From Candidatus Rhabdochlamydia sp. (lineage in GTDB: Bacteria; Chlamydiota; Chlamydiia; Chlamydiales; Rhabdochlamydiaceae), in assembly GCA_030043815.1 (NCBI GenBank), contig JASHWX010000151.1:1-8345 (forward strand): 8,345 bases of DNA, read 5' to 3'. Below, piece after piece: positions 1 through 5,033 of the stretch; the stretch's first letter is position 1; each line of letters starts with the position of its first letter. The position numbers and the translations under genes are program-made. The notes under the pieces were generated by a model, which had not been told where the DNA came from, did no database searches, and saw only the letters and a program-made list of their open reading frames with translations.

Positions 1-233
1 CCTAAGGTTAAGGATAAAAATGCTGCGGAATCGCGGGGAACATGATGAGGCAGGCCTAAATCGATATCCCATAGGATGAATTTTTCTAAGGTTTTCGCAT
101 ATTCGAGCGGCTCTGCCCAATTCAGATCGTCATGGAGGCGGGCAGGAAGAGGAACGATGGCCACATTCGAATCGTCGGGATAAAAAGGCTCGCCGGACAA
201 ATAAATGCCTGTGTGGTCTGCACTAAAGCTCAT
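1..233 (-). CDS. Hypothetical protein, N-terminal part (runs off window)
   Basis: An open frame of 77 complete codons runs from the ATG at 233-231 to the window edge without a stop. The protein starts MSFSADHTGIYLSGEPFY and continues with PDDSNVAIVPLPARLHDDLNWAEP and, near residue 55, FILWDIDLGLPHHVP. It has no signal peptide, membrane segment or catalytic motif that I recognise. Its ATG overlaps the trmB stop (ATGA), a strong sign of translational coupling and co-transcription. A GAGGGGG-like purine stretch just upstream could act as its ribosome binding site. Codon use and composition match trmB. I do not recognise the family, so I give no function. The gene being real is well supported by the overlap and the uninterrupted frame up to the edge. 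Confidence 0.75.
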   Translation of the reverse strand, partial: MSFSADHTGIYLSGEPFYPDDSNVAIVPLPARLHDDLNWAEPLEYAKTLEKFILWDIDLGLPHHVPRDSAAFLSLTL

Positions 234-916
234 CGAGGGCCCCCTCTATGATAGTGCATGTAATGGATCACTTGGCCCTGTGTGCGCCACAATTCATCAA
301 AATAGGAAGTCCCGTAGCCTTCCCATTCCGTGACATAGTGAGGGGCGGGGAATGCCGATTGCCAAAGCGGACTTTCACGCATGGATTCGATGATTTGCTG
401 CATGTAGGATGCATGGTCGGTGACCATTGTGACCGTTGCATGATCGACCGCTGCGCGGGCCATCTCGGAGATAAAAGGCTCTTTGATCAGGCGGTTTTTT
501 GCATGCTTTTCTTTTGGCCAGGGGTCAGGGAAATTAATGTAGATTTTTTGAAAGCAGCAAGCGGGGACATAAAATTGCGTGAAAGTGAGCGCCTCGCCGC
601 AAACAATGAAAAGATTATTGAGATTAAAATTGCGCATTTTCGACCAGATCTTGCGCACCCGCTCAAATTGCCTCTCCACGGCCACCCAAAATCGATCGGG
701 ATGCTGGATCGCCTTTTCGATGATCCATGCCCCATTGCCCGTGCAATATTCGACCTCGATCGGACCAGTTCTCCCGAAGACCTCCGGGCTTTCCCATCCG
801 GGGAATTCCCATTCATGATGCCGAGTGTAATATTGAGGGACAAACAGCACTCCCTGATCAATGAGCGGACGCCTGTCCTCCCATTTAAAAGGACATTTTA
901 AATCTTTAGGTTTCAT
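230..916 (-). CDS. trmB: tRNA (guanine-N7-)-methyltransferase TrmB
   Basis: This 228-aa cytoplasmic enzyme uses S-adenosylmethionine to make N7-methylguanosine at position 46 in the variable loop of tRNAs. Seen: the SAM-binding loop at residues 55-62 reads VEYCTGNG where most bacteria have E.G.G.G; the acidic residue ending strand 2 is E81; the signature NFPDPWPK lies at 128-135 with H138 and R142 after it; TDH at 166-168 and GTSYFDELWRTQGQ (202-215) match the C-terminal substrate-binding part. Length is normal for the family. The start MKPKDLK, the altered SAM loop and RVRKIWSKM (86-94) agree with chlamydial TrmB as I remember it, which supports both the start codon and the taxon. No Shine-Dalgarno motif precedes the ATG. 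The stop overlaps the next minus-strand gene by ATGA. Confidence 0.95.
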   Translation of the reverse strand: MKPKDLKCPFKWEDRRPLIDQGVLFVPQYYTRHHEWEFPGWESPEVFGRTGPIEVEYCTGNGAWIIEKAIQHPDRFWVAVERQFERVRKIWSKMRNFNLNNLFIVCGEALTFTQFYVPACCFQKIYINFPDPWPKEKHAKNRLIKEPFISEMARAAVDHATVTMVTDHASYMQQIIESMRESPLWQSAFPAPHYVTEWEGYGTSYFDELWRTQGQVIHYMHYHRGGPR

Positions 917-924
917 AGACAGAG

Positions 925-953
925 ATTTTACACTACAGAGAGATTACTTGCAC
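925..953 (-). promoter_or_regulatory. Possible trmB promoter, leaderless type
   Basis: On the minus strand TAAAAT (930-925) matches the sigma70 -10 consensus at five of six positions, and 17 bases upstream GTGCAA (953-948) gives only a poor -35. Transcription would begin about 918, two or three bases before the trmB ATG, which has no Shine-Dalgarno motif. A leaderless trmB message is therefore possible. The -35 is weak, so this is a tentative call. Confidence 0.3.
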
Positions 954-975
954 TATTCTACCCAGTCTTGATAAC
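948..975 (+). promoter_or_regulatory. Possible exbB-exbD promoter
   Basis: TTGCAC (948-953, four of six matches) is followed after 16 bases by GATAAC (970-975, four of six matches). The start site would be near 982, placing the 22-bp palindrome at the very 5' end of the exbB leader. The boxes are only moderate matches, and the assignment rests on position between the divergent genes. Confidence 0.3.
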
Positions 976-986
976 CTAAAAATTTT

Positions 987-1008
987 AGAGCCAGTTGCAA
1001 CTGGCTCT
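987..1008. promoter_or_regulatory. Perfect 22-bp palindrome / stem-loop upstream of exbB
   Basis: Positions 987-1008 are an exact inverted repeat (arms AGAGCCAGTTG and CAACTGGCTCT). As RNA it would form about nine base pairs closed by a UGCA loop. A smaller symmetric stretch, CTAAAA-A-TTTTAG, abuts and overlaps its left edge (976-988). It ends 30 bases before the exbB start codon. It could be a two-fold operator or a 5'-leader stem-loop of the exbB message. A terminator is less likely: the genes on both sides point away from it, and neither strand shows a long T-run after the stem. Confidence 0.5.
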
Positions 1009-1037
1009 TTAGAGTTATTCTTAAATGAGGAGCAGTA

Positions 1038-2171
1038 ATGAAGAAGCTTATCATCTCCGGCCTTCTGATCCCTTTCCTAACCCTTTGCTCTGAGGAAGCA
1101 GCTATTTCCCCTACCCCAGAGACAGCATCTGTCGAAAGCCCTGCGGAAACTCCCCCCGCTGCAGCTACCGCTGTGAGCTATGTTCAGGAAGAAACGACAG
1201 AACTTGATGAAGAACTTTCCCTTCTCGATGAGGAGTTTAACGCATTCAAAGAAGAGCTGTTCTCGTCGGAAAATCAAAAAGCTGAAGTAGTGGAATCCCC
1301 AACGATCCTCGATACACTGCTCAACACCCCCAATTTCCCTGAAGAAATTAATACCTTCGGGCACATTGTTACGGAGGAGGAAGAAGATGACTTTGTCTCT
1401 AAGAGCGAGTCTGTTGTAGAAGAGATGATTGTCGCACCAGAGCCTGCCAAATTGACAGTTCTGCCTAAAGAACAGCTCGAGGAAGACAAAATCGCTCTTC
1501 TAGATATCGAAGAGAAAGTCCAATCCCCTACACAAAAGGCTGTTGTCGTCGACTTGAAACAGGCATTTTCCGGATCCCCGATCATTTATTTGCTTCTTTT
1601 AGGGATGTCGATTTTTTCAGTATGCGTCTATCTCTTCTCAGCGATCGCATTGCGATCCTCCTCTAAAGTCTCCAACACCATGCTCAAGAGCGTTCAGACA
1701 AAGCTTGGGAGCAACAATTTCGAAGATGCGCTTGCTCTCTGCGAGAATACGAACAGTTTATTCTGCAAAATGGTCGCCAGCGGCATCCATTCGCGCCGCC
1801 ATGGACTGCCAATCATGGTCGAAGCGATGAAAGCCGAAGGGAAACGGACCTCGGTCGGTTTCTGGCATAAAATCGGGCTTCTCAACGATGTCGCTATCAT
1901 CGCTCCGATGCTCGGATTGCTCGGCACTGTGCTTGGAATGTTTTACGCGTTTTACGATGTGAACCGCTCCATGGAGAGCATTTCTACTCTTTTTGACGGA
2001 CTTGGCGTCTCTGTCGGCACCACTGTGGCAGGGCTTGTCGTCGCGATCTTTGCTTTGATCCTCCACTCAATGGCGAAATATCAGCTCGTCAGGGCTCTTT
2101 CCAACGTGGAAAATGAGGCGCAAAACATCGCCACTTTGATCGAAGACAGAACATCGATTTATAAAGGGTAA
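1038..2171 (+). CDS. exbB: ExbB/TolQ/MotA-family proton channel with exported acidic N-terminal extension
   Basis: This 377-aa inner-membrane protein should be the pore-forming subunit of a proton-driven ExbB-ExbD complex. Seen: an export signal at residues 1-17 (KK, then a hydrophobic run ending in C17); a low-complexity, Pro/Glu-rich region (18-178) with about 40 Asp/Glu against about nine Lys; TM1 at about 181-204; a cytoplasmic loop; TM2 (about 284-306) with IIAPMLGLLGTVLGMFYAF, the family hallmark; and TM3 (about 322-345) with GVSVGTTVAGLVVAIFAL. Ordinary ExbB is near 230-245 aa, so the extra length is all in the N-terminal region. An N-out topology fits ExbB, so that region would be periplasmic. 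C17 is preceded by LTL, a poor lipobox, so lipidation is doubtful. The start is set by GAGGAG at 1027-1032, five bases upstream. exbD follows after three bases. Confidence 0.88.
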   Translation: MKKLIISGLLIPFLTLCSEEAAISPTPETASVESPAETPPAAATAVSYVQEETTELDEELSLLDEEFNAFKEELFSSENQKAEVVESPTILDTLLNTPNFPEEINTFGHIVTEEEEDDFVSKSESVVEEMIVAPEPAKLTVLPKEQLEEDKIALLDIEEKVQSPTQKAVVVDLKQAFSGSPIIYLLLLGMSIFSVCVYLFSAIALRSSSKVSNTMLKSVQTKLGSNNFEDALALCENTNSLFCKMVASGIHSRRHGLPIMVEAMKAEGKRTSVGFWHKIGLLNDVAIIAPMLGLLGTVLGMFYAFYDVNRSMESISTLFDGLGVSVGTTVAGLVVAIFALILHSMAKYQLVRALSNVENEAQNIATLIEDRTSIYKG

Positions 2172-2174
2172 GAC

Positions 2175-2654
2175 ATGAGCATCATCCCCGAAGAAGAAAT
2201 TAAGCGATATGGGAGCCTTAACTTAGCTCCCATGGTGGACTTTTTGTTCCTCGTCGTCGCCGTATTCGCCACGCTCGCCGTGACAAGGGCTGCGCTCTAC
2301 GACGGAGACATCCAGCTCGTCAAGGTCCAGCCATCTTCCGATGAATCCCTTCTCCAAGGACAAAACGATCATTACATCGTCAATTTGAGCGTGAATGAAG
2401 CCGGCCAATATAAATGGATCACCGAGTTCAACGAGTATCTGTTTGATAACGTCAAAGGGATCCGAAACGAGCTCAAAAAACAGCAGGATTTAGGGCTTCT
2501 TCCTAAAGAAAAGGAAAAGACCAAGGTGCTCTTGCACTGCGACAAAAACGCCAAATGGGAACCGATCGCGCAGATCATTTTTTCCGTGCGCGACGCAGGC
2601 TTTGACATCCATCCTGTCTACGACTTTGACGAAGATGAAGAACAGCAAAGATAA
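2175..2654 (+). CDS. exbD: ExbD/TolR-family biopolymer transport protein
   Basis: This 159-aa single-pass inner-membrane protein is the partner of the upstream ExbB in a proton-driven energy-transducing complex. Seen: a short cytoplasmic N-terminus; one membrane segment (about 15-41) opening with LNLAPMVDFLFLVVAVF, in which D22 sits at the place of the conserved proton-carrying aspartate of ExbD/TolR; and a periplasmic domain ending in KVLLHCDKNAKWEPIAQIIF and AGFDIHPVYD (about 117-150), the typical ExbD C-terminal fold. The C-terminus is acidic (DEDEE). It starts three bases after the exbB stop, with AAAGGG (2163-2168) as ribosome binding site inside the exbB end, so the two are one operon. 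No TonB, TolA, TolB or Pal gene follows: the next 650 bases are repeats and the next gene is on the opposite strand. ExbD versus TolR cannot be decided here. Confidence 0.88.
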   Translation: MSIIPEEEIKRYGSLNLAPMVDFLFLVVAVFATLAVTRAALYDGDIQLVKVQPSSDESLLQGQNDHYIVNLSVNEAGQYKWITEFNEYLFDNVKGIRNELKKQQDLGLLPKEKEKTKVLLHCDKNAKWEPIAQIIFSVRDAGFDIHPVYDFDEDEEQQR

Positions 2655-2674
2655 TTTTCTTTCTTCGTCCTGTA

Positions 2675-2695
2675 CATCCTAATATCCTGCTTAGT
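2675..2695 (+). repeat. Half copy of the ATCCT repeat
   Basis: The 21 bases at 2675-2695 (CATCCTAATATCCTGCTTAG plus T) match 3038-3058 at 19 of 21 positions. The match lies in the right arm of the hairpin repeat at 2981-3055. Only this arm is present here, 20 bases after the exbD stop. Confidence 0.65.
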
Positions 2696-2705
2696 TTTTC
2701 TACTC

Positions 2706-2884
2706 GCGCCTTTGCGTCTTTTGCGCCTTTGCGTTTATTTTTTCTTAAGCACTTTTAAACGCAAAGACGCCATGACGCAAAGAAGAAGAATTCTTAAATT
2801 GCGCCTTTGCGTTTATTTTTTCTTAAGCGTTTTTAAACGCAAAGACGCCATGACGCCAAGACGCAAAGAGAAGGAATTCTTTTT
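2706..2884. repeat. Tandem 78-bp inverted-arm repeat, copies A and B
   Basis: Two head-to-tail copies of one unit. GCGCCTTTGCGTTTA occurs at 2723 and 2801, a period of 78. Each unit has that left arm, a T-rich 18-base loop containing CTTAAG, and a right arm TAAACGCAAAGACGC that pairs with the left arm at 14 of 15 positions. A second CGCAAAG module follows, and the unit ends in an AGAATTCT palindrome. Copy A is preceded by an extra partial left arm (CGCCTTTGCGTCTTT, 2708-2722). In copy B the end module is expanded (GACGCCATGACGCCAAGACG). CGCAAAGACGC-type repeats are known to me from intergenic DNA of unrelated bacteria; that is recollection, not a search. Confidence 0.85.
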
Positions 2885-2888
2885 ATGG

Positions 2889-3121
2889 TGGACCCCAATG
2901 TCTAGACCAAAAACACCTGAAAATTTACTCCCTCGCTCCTAAATTACCCAAAAATACATAGCTTTTGGGGTCCATTATAATAGCAGGATGATAGGATAGT
3001 CAGGATAAGAAGAAAGAAATGATTTTTCTATCCTATCCATCTTAATATCCTGCTAAGTCTTCTTTTAGGGTTGAAAGATGTAATGAAGGAGCTTTTCAAG
3101 TGGTCTAGTTTTTGGGGTCCA
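2889..3121. mobile_element. Degenerate insertion element or MITE-like remnant with GGGGTCCA ends
   Basis: The 21 bases at 2889-2909 (starting TGGACCCCAA and ending CTAGACCA) and the reverse complement of 3101-3121 match at 18 of 21 positions, giving terminal inverted repeats around 233 bases. A third end, GGGGTCCATTATA, lies inside at 2967-2979 and repeats the right end (3114-3126) in direct orientation. The element may therefore be two overlapping or nested copies, one of them 86 bases (2889-2974). No transposase frame is present. The ends recall those of some IS3-family elements, but I cannot confirm that. It lies between copies B and C of the 78-bp array, as if inserted into it. I see no clear target-site duplication. 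Confidence 0.5.
2981..3055. repeat. AGGAT/ATCCT hairpin repeat
   Basis: TAGCAGGAT (2981-2989) pairs exactly with ATCCTGCTA (3047-3055), and GATAGGATAG (2990-2999) pairs exactly with CTATCCTATC (3028-3037). The result is a 19-bp stem broken on one side by nine unpaired bases (3038-3046), with a 28-base loop. The right arm is repeated at 2675-2695. The unit lies inside the GGGGTCCA-ended element. Its function is unknown; it could be a bidirectional transcription barrier or a non-autonomous mobile repeat. Confidence 0.65.
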
Positions 3122-3133
3122 TTATATTTATTC

Positions 3134-3310
3134 GTGCCTTTGCGTTTATTTTTTCTTAAGCACTTTTAACGCAAAGACGCCATGACGCAAAGAAGAAGAA
3201 TTCTTTTATTTGCGCCTTTGCGTTTATTTTTTCTTAAGCACTTTTAAACGCAAAGACGCCAAGACGCAAAGAAGAAGAATTCTTTTATTTGCGCCTTTGC
3301 GTTTATTTTT
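3134..3310. repeat. Tandem 78-bp inverted-arm repeat, copies C, D and truncated E
   Basis: These are the same unit as at 2706-2884. G(T/C)GCCTTTGCGTTTA occurs at 3134, 3212 and 3291 (spacings 78 and 79). Copy C has lost one A in the right arm (TTTTAACGC where the others have TTTTAAACGC). Copy D is nearly canonical, with GACGCCAAGACGCAAAG as its end module. Copy E is only the left arm and the first T residues of the loop, and stops at about 3310, exactly where the minus-strand 573-aa gene ends. The C-D and D-E junctions are identical (GAATTCTTTTATTTG), so the array arose by tandem duplication or slippage. Confidence 0.85.
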
Positions 3311-5030
3311 ATGCAGCTGGAGGGACGATCTCCATCTTTGGGCGGTCTTTCTTAGCTACGGTAAAGGTCGAGCGCTGCGCCCTCTGCCAATCCATGAAGT
3401 ATTTGGAGTGGTACAGAGATGCCGTTTCATCTTTAAAGATGTCTGTCCAAGAGCGAATGACCTTTGAGAAATTGAGTAGCCCTTTTTTATCGTAAAATTC
3501 GTCTTCCTCTACTCCTTCGTTGAGAGAGGTTGTCATTTTTGATCCGCCCATTTTGAGCACCAAGAGATTGATCGCAATGGTATTGACCTTTCTCGGTATG
3601 TACAGAAGGATATTTGCTATCCAAGTAAATGGTATGCTTATCAATGATGGCGTCCAGTCTTTAATCGTTTGGAAGATGGCGTCAAAGCAATCTTGTACCT
3701 TGCCAATTGTAGAGCCGATGTACGGGAGATGGCGCAGGGAAGGGAGGGCATCGTAGAAGACAGCTGCCCCTGAGGTGTGCATTTCGACAACGTTATCGTA
3801 GCCGGCGCGCCGCATGATCTCGAACATCAAGCTTGAGCAATTTTGTTTTAAATAATTGAATCGAAGCTGTTTATCGTGGATCTGATTGAGGAAGTCTTTG
3901 ATGTTTTGGGCGCGGACAGAAGTGAGCGGGATGGAAGTGACGATCCTTTCGTCATAATCGCGGAACTCTTCGTAGTCAAGCATGGTGACTTTTGCATTCA
4001 CAGTAGAAAGGAATGTCGATAACATGTCTGAGAAGACGAATTCCATCTCATCATTGATCATCATAGCGCCGAAGGAATAGACTTGGCCGTTGGGTGTAAT
4101 GAGGCGCATGGCGATGTGGACGGGATAATTGCGCCTTGCATTTTGCAAGAGCGGATGGGTCATGCCCTGGCTGCGTTCGGATGTGTGGAATTGGACGATG
4201 CAATCTTTGGGAATGCCGATGTCTTTTTCCGGATTTGTTTCATAGAATTTCATAGCATGCTGCCGCACGCGGTCATAATCGGCTTGGCTGAGTTCATAGA
4301 CAGGGAAAATCTCGGGATAATTGTACCGGTCTTGGGGGACGAGTCCCAATTGATGGAAATAATTCCATGTCTGGACGATGTTGCCGCTATAGTTGCGGGA
4401 TTGGATCTTGTCAGCTTCTTTCACAAAATGCAATTCGCGGTTGATTGCTTCCCATCGCACCCAGCGCCCTTGCATTTTTATGAGGGGATGTCCATCGGCA
4501 TCGAGTTTAAGGTCGTGGAGATTGGGATCTCGGCAAGTCTCGCGATAGCCGACGATGGCAAATGCCAGCTTGCTGTCGATTAAGAAGCGCGCGCAATCGG
4601 CGTGCTTTTCTAAAACCAACATCGGCAGCCCAAGTCTTTGCCATTTTTCTTCCAATTTCGCGTCGTCGTCTTTTTCCTTTGCGTGCTGTACGCATTTCGC
4701 GCGTGCGGCATTTAGGCTTTGCTGCAGCTCCGCAAATCGCCGCTTGACCAGATGGTTGATGATCCTTTCCATCAATGGGGAACATGGCTGGCCATCTATG
4801 AGTTTTTGCGCTTCGCCGATCAGCGGCGCTGCCGCCTCGACTTGCTTGTCGAGCAATGAATAAATGGCATTAGGGGTAAGCTCATCGAGTTTTTGTCTAA
4901 TCGCCCCGCAATCGCTCAGCCATTTCACGGCTTTGGAAATATCGATCCTTTCTGGAGGAGGGACCGGTTCCGGCTCCTTGGAAAAGCCGATATAAGAAAG
5001 GACATTTGGAAGATCTAATGTAATGGGCAT
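3309..5030 (-). CDS. Putative membrane-associated permuted papain-fold cysteine enzyme (573 aa paralogue)
   Basis: I cannot assign this 573-aa protein to a named family. Seen: a helical, charged N-terminal part (about 30-130); a middle part with KWQRLGLP (129-136), MQGRWVRWEAI (186-196) and a Gln/Tyr/Pro-rich stretch; a strand CIVQFHTS (277-284); VHIAMRLITPNGQVYSFG (304-321) with H305; then QNCSSLMFEIM (396-406) with C398. After this come two hydrophobic segments (about 462-478 and 482-496) and a charged tail. His in a strand ahead of an N-C helix start is the arrangement of circularly permuted papain-like folds (LRAT, PPPDE and related groups), so a Cys-His hydrolase or acyltransferase is a reasonable inference. 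It is a full-length paralogue of the 501-aa gene upstream, in one operon. Its stop lies at the edge of a truncated repeat. Confidence 0.8.
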   Translation of the reverse strand: MPITLDLPNVLSYIGFSKEPEPVPPPERIDISKAVKWLSDCGAIRQKLDELTPNAIYSLLDKQVEAAAPLIGEAQKLIDGQPCSPLMERIINHLVKRRFAELQQSLNAARAKCVQHAKEKDDDAKLEEKWQRLGLPMLVLEKHADCARFLIDSKLAFAIVGYRETCRDPNLHDLKLDADGHPLIKMQGRWVRWEAINRELHFVKEADKIQSRNYSGNIVQTWNYFHQLGLVPQDRYNYPEIFPVYELSQADYDRVRQHAMKFYETNPEKDIGIPKDCIVQFHTSERSQGMTHPLLQNARRNYPVHIAMRLITPNGQVYSFGAMMINDEMEFVFSDMLSTFLSTVNAKVTMLDYEEFRDYDERIVTSIPLTSVRAQNIKDFLNQIHDKQLRFNYLKQNCSSLMFEIMRRAGYDNVVEMHTSGAAVFYDALPSLRHLPYIGSTIGKVQDCFDAIFQTIKDWTPSLISIPFTWIANILLYIPRKVNTIAINLLVLKMGGSKMTTSLNEGVEEDEFYDKKGLLNFSKVIRSWTDIFKDETASLYHSKYFMDWQRAQRSTFTVAKKDRPKMEIVPPAA

Positions 5031-5033
5031 ATG

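Larger units (their letters stand above)
2655..3308. other. Gene-free convergent intergenic region made of repeats
   Basis: This stretch of about 650 bases lies between the ends of exbD and the minus-strand 573-aa gene. It holds at least three repeat types, listed separately: a 78-bp tandem unit, an element with GGGGTCCA ends, and an AGGAT/ATCCT hairpin repeat. Short open frames exist on the plus strand at 2712-2942 and 3210-3467, but they are conceptual translations of the repeats (both contain CVYFFLS...FKRKDA) and have no separate coding evidence. The strong inverted arms could stop transcription from both sides, although I see no classic hairpin followed by a long T-run directly after exbD. 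Confidence 0.7.

Noticed and set aside
248..901. Long plus-strand open frame (217 aa) opposite trmB
   Set aside because: It is the antisense shadow of a clearly recognisable trmB, and its translation shows no family motif, signal or ribosome binding site.
987..1008. Rho-independent terminator
   Set aside because: The flanking genes diverge from it, so no transcript from either would need ending here, and neither strand has a long T-run after the stem.
1077..2608. Minus-strand open frames opposite exbB and exbD
   Set aside because: The plus-strand proteins carry clear ExbB and ExbD motifs. The antisense frames show low-complexity shadows of the acidic and membrane regions only.
2706..3310. 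CRISPR array
   Set aside because: The periodic units are 78-79 bp of continuous repeat with no unique spacers and carry inverted arms. No cas genes are present.
2712..3495. Small plus-strand open frames encoding CVYFFLS...FKRKDA...QRR peptides
   Set aside because: They are translations of the 78-bp repeat. The same peptide appears because the DNA unit is repeated, and no start signals or non-repeat coding sequence support them.
4083..4863. Plus-strand open frames at 4083-4583 and 4555-4863
   Set aside because: They lie inside the minus-strand 573-aa gene, which has a strong ribosome binding site and a full-length paralogue next to it.
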